Origin: Phyllobacterium sophorae
GTDB lineage: Bacteria > Pseudomonadota > Alphaproteobacteria > Rhizobiales > Rhizobiaceae
Length of the DNA stretch: 64,000 nt
Direction: 5' to 3'
Assembly: GCF_003010965.1 (NCBI RefSeq)
Contig: NZ_PGGM01000006.1
Location: 225,217 to 289,216, forward strand
Below, one piece after another: positions 1-9,294 of the stretch. How positions within the stretch are numbered: position 1 is the first letter of the stretch; each line of letters opens with the position of its first letter. The position numbers and the translations under genes were made by a program. Under the pieces are notes generated by a model that was not told where the DNA came from, searched no databases, and was given only the letters and a program-made list of their open reading frames with translations.

Positions 1-689
1 TTTTGTCCGGGCTTGGCGTGGCGATCGGTCCATTGATTGCCGGCGCCGGCATATTCGGCGTTGCTATCGGCTTCGGCTCGCAGGCGCTGGTCAGGGACAT
101 CATCAGCGGCGTGTTCTATATGACCGATGATGCGTTTCGCGTGGGGGAATATATCCAGAGCGGCAGTTACAAGGGAACCGTCGAATCCTTCAGCATACGC
201 TCTGTCAAACTGCGCCACCATCGCGGTCCGATCTTCACCGTTCCGTTCGGTACCCTGGGTGCCGTGCAGAACATGAGCCGGGACTGGGTCATCGACAAAT
301 TCCTGATTTCGGTGAATTACGACACGGATATCGCCAAGGTCAAAAAGCTGGTGAAGGGCGTTGGTGCCGCGCTGCTCGAAGATGAGGAATTCGGCCCGCA
401 AATCATCGAAACGGTAAAAATGAAGGGCGTTGAGGCTTTCGGCGATTATGGCATCAACCTCAGCTTTGCCATGATGACGAAACCCGGCCACCAATCCACC
501 ATCCGGCGGCGTGCATACGCGATGATACGCGAAGCGTTCGCGGAGAACGGTATCGGATTTGCGTCACCGACCGTTCAGGTTGCCGGCAACGAGGATCATT
601 CTGCCGGTGCTGTTGCGGCGGCCACAAGAGAAACCATGGCTCGCAAGAAGGCTGCAGAAGCGGCGAAAGCAACCGAGGGGGAAGGCTAG
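1..689 (+). CDS. MscS-family mechanosensitive channel, C-terminal part
   Basis: The reading frame is already open at the window edge, so the N-terminal membrane spans are missing. The first visible residues are the glycine- and alanine-rich pore helix (GAGIFGVAIGFGSQ), followed by the MscS beta-domain signature around LVRDIISGVFY and PFGTL, then the cytoplasmic alpha/beta domain. The tail (about the last 25 residues) is rich in Ala, Lys and Glu and probably disordered. The family forms inner-membrane pores that release solutes on hypo-osmotic shock. The family call is firm. Gating properties and total length cannot be judged from this fragment. Confidence 0.88.
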   Translation, partial: LSGLGVAIGPLIAGAGIFGVAIGFGSQALVRDIISGVFYMTDDAFRVGEYIQSGSYKGTVESFSIRSVKLRHHRGPIFTVPFGTLGAVQNMSRDWVIDKFLISVNYDTDIAKVKKLVKGVGAALLEDEEFGPQIIETVKMKGVEAFGDYGINLSFAMMTKPGHQSTIRRRAYAMIREAFAENGIGFASPTVQVAGNEDHSAGAVAAATRETMARKKAAEAAKATEGEG

Positions 690-693
690 GTCG

Positions 694-1131
694 TTACAGG
701 CCTCGGCGTTCCTTGTGAAAGATTACAAGTTGCGCAAGTGTCAGTGGAGGAGAAATGAACCAGCCCTGACCAGCGTATGACACGTCTGCAGCGGCGAAAT
801 AATCACGTTGTTCCTCGGTCTCGATGCCCTCGACGATGACGCCGAGCTTGAGGGCGTCTGCCATGTCGAGGATTTGCGGGACAATCGAAACCTTCACGGA
901 AGCTGTTCCGACCGTACCGGTAAAGGCGCGATCGATCTTGATCGTGTCGACGTTCAGCTGTTGAAGATTGGCCAAACTTCAATAGCCAGTGCCGAAATCG
1001 TCGAGATAGACAAGGTGCCCAAGTCTTTGCAGCATGGCGACGGCTGCGACGGCAACATCGAGTTCTGCGGTCGATCGCTCCGTCGTGAATCGCGGCGGCC
1101 CGGGCGGAAAGGTCCGGTCTGGCAGGTCAAC
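694..1131 (-). pseudogene. Broken EAL-domain (c-di-GMP phosphodiesterase) remnant
   Basis: Read on the minus strand, this frame gives TERSTAELDVAVAAVAMLQ, then LDDFGTGY, a TGA stop at 979-981, and then SLANLQQLNVDTIKIDRAF and IVEGIETEEQ. These are the DDFGTGYSSL, KIDRxF and EGVET blocks of EAL phosphodiesterases in the right order. The TGA stands where the first Ser of YSSL belongs, so a single TCA-to-TGA change would explain it. Upstream the match fades after about 50 codons and ends at another stop (1132-1134), and the EAL signature itself and the N-terminal half are absent. I read it as a decayed fragment, not a working enzyme. The 93-codon part after the TGA could not fold as a full EAL barrel. 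Confidence 0.72.
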
Positions 1132-1383
1132 TCAAGGTGCAGGTTTGTTTCTCGATGTACGTCGGCGCCGCGTCAATACGGCATTCACGGCAAACTTGGC
1201 CATCGCTTCTGAATCGCGGTTGCCAATAATGAACGCCGCCCGCACAAATCGCGCCAGCGTGCCGAATTCAGGATTAGTCATATCCGTAATATTCAGCCGC
1301 TTGGCGGCGTCTTCGAGTGCCACCTGCATGAGTTCGCCGTCCGATTTCGAATAATTCGGATTATCATCTCCCAGAAATGTCAA
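1132..1383 (-). CDS. Small hypothetical protein (uncertain)
   Basis: An 83-codon frame with a TTG start. It encodes an acidic N-terminus (GDDNPNYSKSDGEL), a helical middle and a basic end (RRRRTSRNK). The composition looks protein-like (varied, with no obvious antisense bias), but I recognise no family. There is no convincing ribosome site before the TTG, and the frame ends at the stop that also bounds the EAL remnant. It may itself be a remnant. The roughly 190 bp upstream (1384-1577) is AT-rich and holds no gene I can see. Confidence 0.35.
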   Translation of the reverse strand: MTFLGDDNPNYSKSDGELMQVALEDAAKRLNITDMTNPEFGTLARFVRAAFIIGNRDSEAMAKFAVNAVLTRRRRTSRNKPAP

Positions 1384-1577
1384 ATGCGTATCCCACCCAT
1401 TCCGTCACGGTGTTCTGAACGTCTCTGCTCAGTAAATAATTCCAAGCGATTGGCCGTGCGAAGTAATATTATGAAAATAACTTGCTATTTAGCCAGCACG
1501 CATAGGTTGAGCCGTTAAGCGGGATTCAACTGATTGGATATTATACATTGGAAACGTACTATCTCCGATTGAATATT

Positions 1578-2882
1578 TCACTCATGAGATCCAATACGAT
1601 CACAAGATCGCTGCGCATGTTCTGGCGGGAACACCTCCGTTGACTTTTGACGGTTCTGGTGGCGCACTTCCAGCGCAGCACACCCCCAGACTATGCCGAT
1701 CAGCAACCAGAAGTGGCGCCAGTGATCGGTGTCGATGACATTGCCTATTGCCACGTGCATCACATAGACGAGATATGCGCACAGCAGGAATGGTTGCCAG
1801 GGTCGTTCGCGGAAGAGAATGCGCAAACCCAGCGCCAGCGTCAGCATTGTCAGTGTCAAATAGCTGATGAACCCGATCCAGCCATAGTCCAACGCCGCCT
1901 TGAGCCAGATATTGTGCGTATCCTCGCCGAAGATTGGACCAAACTCCAGCGGGCCAATGCCAAAAGGATGATCGATAGACATCAGCAAGCCGTACCAATG
2001 GCGTGCGAAGCGTCCAAATTGGGCATCGTCATAGTCCTGGACCAATTGAGCTCGCGCGGTGAACAGTTCGGCGACGCTCGGAATTTGCAGGGCAACAACA
2101 ACAGCGAGCACCACCACGACGACCGCGAGGCAAGCGAGGAGAATGATCCGCAGCCGAAACAGCCGGTCTGGGTTTCTAACGAACAGGAGCAAGGCAAGAC
2201 CCGCAATGATCAGCGCTGCCATGCCCCATGCCGCTCGCGAGAAGGAAAGGAATATGCCGAGCGTGATGATGAGAATGGGTATCAGGCGAATGGGAAGTGC
2301 GCGCAGGTCACCCACCAGTACGCCGTGCACGAGCCACGCCAAGGGCAGCATCAGAAAGGGGCCAAACACGTTAGGATCTTGGAATGCGCCCATGGCGCGG
2401 CCATAGCGTGTGAAAACTTCAGCGCCGGGAAAGGCATCGAAATAGCCGAGTATCCCCAACAAGGACGTGCAGACCGCGGCGAGAATATAGGCGTTGAAGA
2501 TAACCGGCAGGATACGGTGGTTGGCGTTGATGATTGCCGCGAAGAAAACCGCCGTGACACCGAGGAAGAGCGAAACGGCAATGTACATGGGCGCCGTCTT
2601 CAGGTCTGGCATCTGTCCCATTGAAATCACACCGCCGATATTGAAGACGACAAGAATGGCGAGCAGAACTGAGACGGTCCGCGACAGACGCAGGCCAAAC
2701 AGTGCCCAAATGCCGATGAGGCCCGCCATATAGAGCTCGTAGGGCGCAGGTTCGTCGATGACAAACCCGCTGAGAAACACGCCGAAACCAACCGCCGTCG
2801 TCGAAACAAGCTTGACCAGGGCGCGGTTCTTCGCGGCGTGACTGACGCCGGCATCCCGCCCTTGGTCAGTCGTTGCGCTCAA
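1578..2882 (-). CDS. O-antigen ligase/polymerase-type (Wzy/ExoQ-like) membrane protein
   Basis: A polytopic inner-membrane protein of about 434 residues with some ten to twelve hydrophobic spans. A conserved-looking periplasmic stretch contains GRAMGAFQDPNVFGPFL and, further on, SFSRAAWGM and GPLEFGPIFGEDTHNIWLK, the pattern of the O-antigen ligase/Wzy polymerase fold (PF04932). Such proteins join lipid-linked repeat units or transfer the polymer to an acceptor. The start chosen is the TTG at 2882, which overlaps the stop of the upstream sugar transferase by four bases (TTGA). No better in-frame start follows before the first span. It is the last gene of the minus-strand operon 6215-to-1578. 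The basic, proline-rich tail is cytoplasmic. Polymerase versus ligase cannot be decided here. Confidence 0.8.
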   Translation of the reverse strand: MSATTDQGRDAGVSHAAKNRALVKLVSTTAVGFGVFLSGFVIDEPAPYELYMAGLIGIWALFGLRLSRTVSVLLAILVVFNIGGVISMGQMPDLKTAPMYIAVSLFLGVTAVFFAAIINANHRILPVIFNAYILAAVCTSLLGILGYFDAFPGAEVFTRYGRAMGAFQDPNVFGPFLMLPLAWLVHGVLVGDLRALPIRLIPILIITLGIFLSFSRAAWGMAALIIAGLALLLFVRNPDRLFRLRIILLACLAVVVVVLAVVVALQIPSVAELFTARAQLVQDYDDAQFGRFARHWYGLLMSIDHPFGIGPLEFGPIFGEDTHNIWLKAALDYGWIGFISYLTLTMLTLALGLRILFRERPWQPFLLCAYLVYVMHVAIGNVIDTDHWRHFWLLIGIVWGCAALEVRHQNRQKSTEVFPPEHAQRSCDRIGSHE

Positions 2883-4420
2883 TAGGCATTGTCCGTGTTG
2901 AGGAGGCGGATCGGCGTCAGGAACAGGATCTTCAGATCGAACCACAGCGACCAGTTCTCGATATAGTGCAGGTCAAACTCCGTGCGCTTCTTGATCTTGT
3001 CGTCGGAATCGATCTCGCCGCGCCAGCCATTGATTTGTGCCCAGCCCGTTACACCAGGCTTGACCCGGTGGCGGGCAAAGTAACCGTCAACGACCTCGTT
3101 GTAGAGAAGGTTACGTGTATGCGCGGCAATCGCATGCGGCCTTGGACCGACAAGTGAAAGCGTCCCCATCAAGGAATTGAAGAATTGCGGCAGTTCGTCG
3201 ATCGAACTCTTGCGAATGAAGCGGCCGACGCCCGTAACACGCGGGTCATTCTTCACCACGGCATTGCGCGCCGTGGGATCACACATCTCCGTGTACATGG
3301 AGCGGAATTTCCAGACTTCGATGATTTCGTTGTTGAAGCCATGCCGCTGCTGCTTGAAGATGACGGGGCCCTTGCTCTCAAGCTTGATCGCTATTGCGGT
3401 GGCGATGATGATTGGGCTGAAGACCACAATGCCGAAGAGGCTGAAGAATATGTCGAAGGCCCGCTTGGCCACCGAATCCCAATCGTTGATCGGCTTGTCG
3501 AACAAGTCGATCATCGCGACGGAGCCGATATAGGAATAGGCGCGGGGCCGGAACTGCAGGTGATTGTTGTGCGCGGACAGCCTTATGTCGACCGGCAGCA
3601 CCCATAGTTTCTTGAGCAGCGACAGCACGCGCGCTTCCGCGGTGATCGGCAATGAAACGATCAGCATATCGATATGGGCGATGCGGGCGAATTCGATCAG
3701 TTCGGCGATATTGCCAAGCTTGGGATATCCCGCAACGATCGCCGGCGACCGTTTGGCGTCACGATCGTCAAAGACACCACAAATGCGGATATCATTATAC
3801 GGCTGCTGTTCGATCGAACGGATCAGGTCCTCTGCGGGTTTGCCACCGCCGACAATGACGGCACGGCGCTCCATCTTGCCGTTGCGGGCCCAGCGCCGGA
3901 TCAGCCGCGACATGACCAGCCGGAACGCCATGAAGGTGATCAGTGAAGCGATGAACCATGTACCAAACCAGACGCGCGAAAAATCCTCGGATATCTTTAG
4001 AAAAAACCCGGCCAGCGACATCAGGGCGAACGCACCGGAGACAATCAGGATCAGTCGCCCGAACTTGCCGAACGGATCGCGTATGACCGCAAGCTGGTAG
4101 CTATCCGTAAATTCCAGCAGCAGCACACTGAGCGTCGCCGTTGTCACGATCGAAAGGGAATAATGAAAGAGCGCATTCGCGGAGGGGCCGACATAGATAA
4201 GGAAGACCGTAAACCCGGCCAGAACCAGGATCATGAACTCGATAATCCGCATGGTACCGCTAACCATGACCGGCGAATTCGTATTGCGCGCATATTGCGA
4301 GGCGATTGCATGAGCCATCGGGCTCAGTTTGGCTTTGGCGCTGGACAATGTTGCAGGATCAGGCGAGAGGTTGCGAACAACATCGCGCGAAAAACCGTGT
4401 TCCGCTTTTCTGTCTTTCAT
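2879..4420 (-). CDS. Undecaprenyl-phosphate sugar phosphotransferase (WcaJ/ExoY type)
   Basis: Transfers a sugar-1-phosphate from UDP-sugar to undecaprenyl phosphate, the first step of polysaccharide repeat-unit assembly. Four membrane spans lie at roughly residues 57-170, then a Rossmann-like CoA_binding_3 domain starting at RAVIVGGGKP (about 185-300). A further membrane helix precedes the catalytic Bac_transf domain (from about 318), which carries WKFRSM, SIDELPQFFN, LVGPRPH and KPGVTGWAQINGWRG. The ATG at 4420 is preceded by AGGA at good spacing; a longer frame would begin with a TTG at 4465 without such a site. At 513 residues it matches the polyisoprenyl-phosphate hexose-1-phosphate transferase family. 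The sugar is probably glucose or galactose, but this is inferred. Confidence 0.9.
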   Translation of the reverse strand: MKDRKAEHGFSRDVVRNLSPDPATLSSAKAKLSPMAHAIASQYARNTNSPVMVSGTMRIIEFMILVLAGFTVFLIYVGPSANALFHYSLSIVTTATLSVLLLEFTDSYQLAVIRDPFGKFGRLILIVSGAFALMSLAGFFLKISEDFSRVWFGTWFIASLITFMAFRLVMSRLIRRWARNGKMERRAVIVGGGKPAEDLIRSIEQQPYNDIRICGVFDDRDAKRSPAIVAGYPKLGNIAELIEFARIAHIDMLIVSLPITAEARVLSLLKKLWVLPVDIRLSAHNNHLQFRPRAYSYIGSVAMIDLFDKPINDWDSVAKRAFDIFFSLFGIVVFSPIIIATAIAIKLESKGPVIFKQQRHGFNNEIIEVWKFRSMYTEMCDPTARNAVVKNDPRVTGVGRFIRKSSIDELPQFFNSLMGTLSLVGPRPHAIAAHTRNLLYNEVVDGYFARHRVKPGVTGWAQINGWRGEIDSDDKIKKRTEFDLHYIENWSLWFDLKILFLTPIRLLNTDNAY

Positions 4421-4504
4421 GATGCATCCTGAAGCGTCGAAGGGCTTCTCACTAGCACAGATCAACTAAGAAAAGCTTGAGAGAAAGCAAGAATACAGCG
4501 TGAA

Positions 4505-5641
4505 TTACCGGCCAAGAGCAGCAAAATATTCTGCTTCGAGACGCATCGCCATATTTTCGACGCTGAACTTCTGCCGCAAAACCTGCGTGCCCGGAAGCAA
4601 TTGCTGAAAGCCTTCCAGATCATTTATTGCGGTAACCATACCGCCGGAAAGACTTTCAGCTTCCGGTTTTACGAGGGCGGGAGATGCTTCACCAAGGATT
4701 TCCGGAATTCCTCCGATCTGGCTGGCGATCACGGGCCGTCCAGCGGCGAGCGCTTCAAGCACGATGTAGGGCAGGGCTTCTGCCCGCGACGGGATGACCA
4801 CCACTTTCGCGAGCCGGAACGCTTCGCGCGCCTTCATTGGCATCAGAAAGCGAATGTTCCCGGACATTTGTCCTGCTTGGGCTTGTTCGATCAAATGGTT
4901 GCGGTCTATGCCGTCGCCGACCATTACGGCCGTCAACGCCCGCCCGCTCATCGCGCTCCCGCGTGTGAGAGCATCGATGAAGATGTCCGGCCCTTTCAGC
5001 GCACGCATTTCGCCGATGAAAAGGAAGTCTGCAGCGTCTGGACCGGGTGTGACGGGTTCGAACTCGCGGTTCGCCAGTCCATTATAGATCAGCGCGTGAC
5101 CGCATCGGGGTTCGCCCACCTTCCGCGCGTAAACGCCTTGTTCGAACTTCGAAACGAAAATGATCCGGTCGGTCATCCGCTCCATAAGTCGTTCGACACA
5201 AAAAATGAACCGCCCCTGCAGCGTTGCCAGATCGAAGTGAAGGCTACCGCCATGCGGCGAATAAAAACGGGCAACGCGAGAACCGGATGCCCGCAGCAGT
5301 GAGCCGAACAGACGCGCGTAGGTGCCACCTTTGGCGCCATGCCCGTGGAGAACGTCCGGCCGCGATTTCTTGATGATCTTGTAGGTGCGGATCGCCGCCA
5401 CCGCATCGCCGGGACCGATCTGCCGCTGCATGGCGATGCGTTCCAGTCCAAGCTCGAGCTTGCCACGCATTTCGCCCAGCATGGATTCTTCGAAATCGCC
5501 ACCCGATGATGCATCGCAGATAATGCCAACCTTGTGGCCGGCCGCGACCTGAGCGTCGATGAGATCGCGCACATGGCGAAAAATCCCGCCAACCGGGGCG
5601 CGAAAGCAATGAACGATCCGGAGGGAATGGCTGTCGGGCAT
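4505..5641 (-). CDS. Family 4 glycosyltransferase
   Basis: A GT-B fold enzyme of 378 residues. The N-terminal glycine-rich loop is in FRAPVGGIFRHV (about 13-24) and HGHGAKGGTYAR follows near 100. The C-terminal nucleotide-sugar domain starts at LFIGEMRALKGPD and has VMVGDG and the retaining-enzyme E-x7-E motif in EALPYIVLEA. It would add a sugar to the lipid-linked precursor made by the neighbouring phosphotransferase. It sits 7 bp after the Wza-type gene and about 85 bp before the phosphotransferase, all on the minus strand, so one transcript is likely. Donor and acceptor sugars are unknown. Confidence 0.88.
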   Translation of the reverse strand: MPDSHSLRIVHCFRAPVGGIFRHVRDLIDAQVAAGHKVGIICDASSGGDFEESMLGEMRGKLELGLERIAMQRQIGPGDAVAAIRTYKIIKKSRPDVLHGHGAKGGTYARLFGSLLRASGSRVARFYSPHGGSLHFDLATLQGRFIFCVERLMERMTDRIIFVSKFEQGVYARKVGEPRCGHALIYNGLANREFEPVTPGPDAADFLFIGEMRALKGPDIFIDALTRGSAMSGRALTAVMVGDGIDRNHLIEQAQAGQMSGNIRFLMPMKAREAFRLAKVVVIPSRAEALPYIVLEALAAGRPVIASQIGGIPEILGEASPALVKPEAESLSGGMVTAINDLEGFQQLLPGTQVLRQKFSVENMAMRLEAEYFAALGR

Positions 5642-5648
5642 ACAATAA

Positions 5649-6215
5649 TCAGAAGAAGCGTTCGCGCACGTAAACCGTGTCGCCGGGCAGCACCTGATCA
5701 GAAATTGTCACCCGCCCGGTCAGGCTTTCACCGTTGAACTGGCGGGTTATGTCAACGTCGTTCTGTTGCGCCCGCGGAGTGAAACCGCCGGCCGCTGCGA
5801 TGGCTTTCTGCGCCGTCATGCCAGGAACATAGGAATACTGGCCGGCTGCGCCGACTTCCCCCATGACGAAGATGGGGCGATAGCGGTCGATCTCCACAGC
5901 GACATCCGGATCGCGCAAATAGCCCTTGCGTAGCTTGGCTGCCACGTCGGCCTCGATTTGCTGGATGGTCTTGCCGCGGGCAGGAACGCTGCCGATAAGC
6001 GGAACCGAGATATATCCTGCCTGATCAACGCTGTACGTATTGGTGATGCCTTCCTGCTCGAAGACCGTCAGCCGGATTCGGTCACCCGCATCGAGCATGT
6101 AAGGTTTGTTGATTGCTTCATTGAATGCTGCTGGGGCCGGCCGGTAACTGGCGCATCCGCCAAGCGTCATCGCGAGAACGCCAATGGCCACCAGTAAAAT
6201 CTGCTTGCTGAACAC
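5649..6215 (-). CDS. Wza/ExoF-type polysaccharide export lipoprotein
   Basis: A 188-residue outer-membrane export protein. A signal peptide ends in a lipobox (MTLGGC, Cys near residue 21). The Poly_export domain follows (MLDAGDRIRLTVF through DPDVAVEI), then one SLBB-like beta-grasp repeat (FVMGEVGAAGQY, AIAAAGGFT, VLPGDTVYVRERF). It is shorter than E. coli Wza (about 380) and lacks further repeats and the C-terminal membrane helix, so it is the short rhizobial version that normally works with a Wzc-type partner. That partner is divergently encoded at 6412. Start is GTG with GGGTT upstream. Confidence 0.88.
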   Translation of the reverse strand: MFSKQILLVAIGVLAMTLGGCASYRPAPAAFNEAINKPYMLDAGDRIRLTVFEQEGITNTYSVDQAGYISVPLIGSVPARGKTIQQIEADVAAKLRKGYLRDPDVAVEIDRYRPIFVMGEVGAAGQYSYVPGMTAQKAIAAAGGFTPRAQQNDVDITRQFNGESLTGRVTISDQVLPGDTVYVRERFF

Positions 6216-6411
6216 GTCTGGAACCCTAACAACAGTTGCGGAGAGTCTTTGTCGATTCTTGCCGGGATTATCAGTTCATTAGGGTTAATGGCTGGTAAAG
6301 TATCGGGAAACTAAGCAGATTGCGGCACGCCAGGGTTGTGGCCAGACAGTTCTTAACTCGCTGGTTACCATAGGTCTTTACCATTATGCTATTCGGATTG
6401 GAGTGTTTTGG
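6216..6411. promoter_or_regulatory. Divergent promoter region of the polysaccharide genes
   Basis: About 195 bp separate the outward-facing export lipoprotein and Wzc-like genes. It is richer in A and T than the flanking genes, with runs such as TTCATTAGGGTTAATGG. No clear -35/-10 pair or operator stands out, so this is placed by context only. Confidence 0.4.
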
Positions 6412-8607
6412 ATGCCTGCGGCGAGCTCTGTCGGTAACGATGTTGACATTGATATAGGCGCGTTGTTCGCCAGCCTGTGGCGTAACAAGCTGCGGATCAT
6501 TCTTGGTTCGCTGCTTCTGACGGCGCTGGCGTTTCTGCTCCTGTCCCTGGTGGCTCCGAAATATCGTGGTGAAACCCGAATCCTTATCGAAACGCGCGAA
6601 TCTGTCTTCACCCGTCCGGCAAATCAGCAGGGTGATGACCGGCCCATACTTGATCAGGAGGGCATCAAGAGCCAGGTGGAGCTTATCGGCTCGTCGGATC
6701 TTTTGAAACGGGTCATCACAAAACTGGAGCTTGGCAAGATTGAGGAATTGTCCGCAGGGGCGGAGCCCTCGGCGCTATCGCGGCTTTTGGGTGCCGTTGA
6801 CATTGGCAACAATCCCGGCGGGGACGCCAGGGACGACTATATTTTGCAGGCGGTGCGCGATCGCCTTATGGTCTTTAGCGTCCAGAATTCCCGCGTCATC
6901 GTCATCCAGTTTTCTTCCAAGGATCCCGGATTGGCGGCTTCAGTGGCCAATGCGATCGCGGACGAGTATGTCGCGACCCAGCAGGCGTCAAAATCCCAAT
7001 CAAATGAGGATGCCACCGGCTGGCTGCAACCGGAAATCGCTGATCTCAGCAAGCGCGTAAAGGATGCCGAGGCGAAAGTCGCTGCCTATCGCAGTTCTTC
7101 CGACCTGTTGATCGGCCAGAACAACGCTGTACTGGCGACGCAGCAGCTTTCGGAACTGTCTTCGGAACTGTCGCGCGTGCGCGCCAATAAGGCGGCCAGC
7201 GAGGCCAAGGCGGAAAGTGTGCGTTCGGCCCTGGCCAAGGGTGCTGCGGTCGAAACGCTTCCCGATGTCATGGCTTCCCCTTTGATCCAGCGTCTGCGTG
7301 AGCGTCAGGTGCAACTCAACAATGATATAGCCGACCAATCGGCGGCGTTGCTCAGCGGGCATCCGCGCATACGGGCCCTGCGTTCGCAACTCGCCGATCT
7401 CAATCAGCAGATCCGGCTGGAGGCACGCAAGGTGCTCGGCAGTCTGGAAAACGAGGCACAGACAGCGCGCTTGCGAGAGACGGAATTGACGCGCTCTCTC
7501 AATGAGTTGAAGGCGCAATCTTCAAAAGCAGGTGAGGAAGAGGTCGAGCTGCGCGCGCTGGAGCGTGAAGCTACGGCACAGCGGCAACTGCTTGAAACCT
7601 ATTTGACCCGCTACCGTGAGGCGTCGTCCCGGACAGCGAGCGATTCCTTGCCGGCCGATGCACGTATATTCTCCCGCGCCGATCGCCCGATAGAACCATA
7701 CTTCCCAAAGAAGATACCGATGACGATAGCGGCCTTCGTCGCGTCGCTGCTGCTCTTGAGCATTGGCACGTTGTTGCGGGCGCTGTTCAGTGGCCAGGCC
7801 TTGCGTCCCGCCTACACCCGGCCCTCGCCAGTTGAATCGGCCGCAGAGCCGGTCGTTGCTAGCAATACCCTCGAGCCGGCAATCTCCGCCAGCACCGGCA
7901 CCGAAGAAGCGCCGGAGCAAACGATTTTGACTGAAGATGCGCCTGACGGCCCCGATATCGCGGTGCCAGCGCTTGATCCGATCGTCGAAACGCCGTCGGC
8001 CCATGCCGATCATTCCGGCGTAGCGAATGTCGCGGACCGTTTGATGGCAAGCGGTGCAGCACGCGCGGTGGTCGTTTCGCCAGAAGGGGACGAGGCGTCA
8101 GCACTGACAATCCTGCTCGTACGTGAGTTGGCCGACCGCGGCGTTCGCGTCATTCTCATCGATATGACGGGTTCGGGCGAAATTGGCCGTTCGATGCTCG
8201 ACGACAAGAATCTCCCGGGCATCACCAATCTCCTCGTGTCCGAGAAGCATTTCAGCGATGTCATTCATACCGATCACTATTCGCATGCGGAGATCATACC
8301 GCTTGGCAATCACGACCCTGCGAAGGCGATGCTGTCGGTCGGCCGCCTGCCGATGATCCTCAATGCATTGCAATCCGCCTACGACCTGGTTGTGGTCGAT
8401 GGTGGTCCGGCGACGGTCGCGGAATTGAAGCATTTGCTGGCGGATGGCACGGAGCTTATTCTCGGGGTAGTTAACCCCGACGATCCTGACGTTGCCGCAA
8501 CTGCGAAGGCCGTATTTGACGCCAAGCTGCTCGAGCCGGAATTGTTGACACCGTTCAACAAGGAACACTTGCGTCTCGACGCCGGCAGGGTTGTCCGCTC
8601 GGCCTGA
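6412..8607 (+). CDS. Wzz/Wzc-like chain-length protein with degenerate kinase domain
   Basis: About 731 residues. The N-terminal Wzz domain has a first span near residues 31-50 and is followed by long coiled coil (about 190-400), with the GNVR-type region before the second span near 430-455. A low-complexity Ala/Pro/Glu linker leads to a C-terminal domain shaped like a BY-kinase. There the Walker A segment reads SPEGDEAS with no Lys, the A' motif is LIDMTGSG with no second Asp, and only a Walker B-like VVVDGGP remains. No tyrosine cluster ends the protein. It probably sets chain length and scaffolds export with the Wza-type lipoprotein, without autophosphorylation. ATG at 6412 has GGAG eight bases upstream; a GTG lies three codons earlier. 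Confidence 0.85.
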   Translation: MPAASSVGNDVDIDIGALFASLWRNKLRIILGSLLLTALAFLLLSLVAPKYRGETRILIETRESVFTRPANQQGDDRPILDQEGIKSQVELIGSSDLLKRVITKLELGKIEELSAGAEPSALSRLLGAVDIGNNPGGDARDDYILQAVRDRLMVFSVQNSRVIVIQFSSKDPGLAASVANAIADEYVATQQASKSQSNEDATGWLQPEIADLSKRVKDAEAKVAAYRSSSDLLIGQNNAVLATQQLSELSSELSRVRANKAASEAKAESVRSALAKGAAVETLPDVMASPLIQRLRERQVQLNNDIADQSAALLSGHPRIRALRSQLADLNQQIRLEARKVLGSLENEAQTARLRETELTRSLNELKAQSSKAGEEEVELRALEREATAQRQLLETYLTRYREASSRTASDSLPADARIFSRADRPIEPYFPKKIPMTIAAFVASLLLLSIGTLLRALFSGQALRPAYTRPSPVESAAEPVVASNTLEPAISASTGTEEAPEQTILTEDAPDGPDIAVPALDPIVETPSAHADHSGVANVADRLMASGAARAVVVSPEGDEASALTILLVRELADRGVRVILIDMTGSGEIGRSMLDDKNLPGITNLLVSEKHFSDVIHTDHYSHAEIIPLGNHDPAKAMLSVGRLPMILNALQSAYDLVVVDGGPATVAELKHLLADGTELILGVVNPDDPDVAATAKAVFDAKLLEPELLTPFNKEHLRLDAGRVVRSA

Positions 8608-8709
8608 ATCTTGCGCCAGGGCCACCTCGGTAACGTCGCCCGTTGTATTGAATGCTAAACCACACGGCTTCTGCTAGATTGCCGCGCAAAGCATTGCACG
8701 GAGGGGCAG

Positions 8710-9294
8710 ATGTACTTGCACACAATAGCTGAAGCCGAAGCAACTGGCCGGGTGGCCGAAATTTATGCCGCGCAGATAGCCCAACTTGGTTTTGTCATGG
8801 CCACCGCCAAATCATTTACGCCTCGGCCCGACCTGCTGCCGGTCTATACTGATTTTGTCGACAAGATTCGGGCGGGGTTCTCCCTGGGTGTGCGGGAATG
8901 GCGTCTGATCACCCTGATCGCTGCGAAACATATCCCGTCTACCTATTGTTCCTACGTCTATGGCAAACAATTGATCGGCGACTTGGGCTCGAAAGAAGCT
9001 GTGATCGCCGTTCAGCGCGACTTTCGAAGCGCCGGTTTGCCGGAGAGGGACATTGAGATGCTCTCATATGCGGAAAAGATCGCCAAAGATGCATCGCAGG
9101 TCACTCAAATCGACATCGACAGGCTGCGATCGGCCGGCTTCACGGACCAGCAGATCTGCGATATCGCGCTCTGCGCCGCGTTTCGCTGCTTTGTAAGCCG
9201 GTACTTCGACGCAGTGGGTGCTGGTCCAGAGGCCGTCTTCGTCGACGACAACGAGGAATTTCGAAATGCGATGAGCGTGGGCAAGACTTATTGA
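8710..9294 (+). CDS. AhpD/carboxymuconolactone decarboxylase-like protein
   Basis: A 194-residue, mostly helical protein. The core block REWRLITLIAAKHIPSTYC near residues 60-80 and later TDQQICDIALCAAFRCFVSRY fit the CMD/AhpD fold (PF02627), often annotated as peroxidase-related. The CxxC plus His catalytic set of AhpD is not present: there is one Cys in TYCSYVYG and no His where expected. Peroxidase activity is therefore doubtful and a lyase or structural role is possible. A GGAG-type site (GGAGGGGCAG) precedes the ATG. Its 3' end overlaps the convergent acyltransferase gene by seven bases. Confidence 0.72.
   Translation: MYLHTIAEAEATGRVAEIYAAQIAQLGFVMATAKSFTPRPDLLPVYTDFVDKIRAGFSLGVREWRLITLIAAKHIPSTYCSYVYGKQLIGDLGSKEAVIAVQRDFRSAGLPERDIEMLSYAEKIAKDASQVTQIDIDRLRSAGFTDQQICDIALCAAFRCFVSRYFDAVGAGPEAVFVDDNEEFRNAMSVGKTY

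Noticed and set aside
1647..2624. Long plus-strand open frame opposite the Wzy-like gene
   Set aside because: Gln/Asp/Arg-rich antisense composition, no motif, and the minus strand encodes a clear membrane protein.
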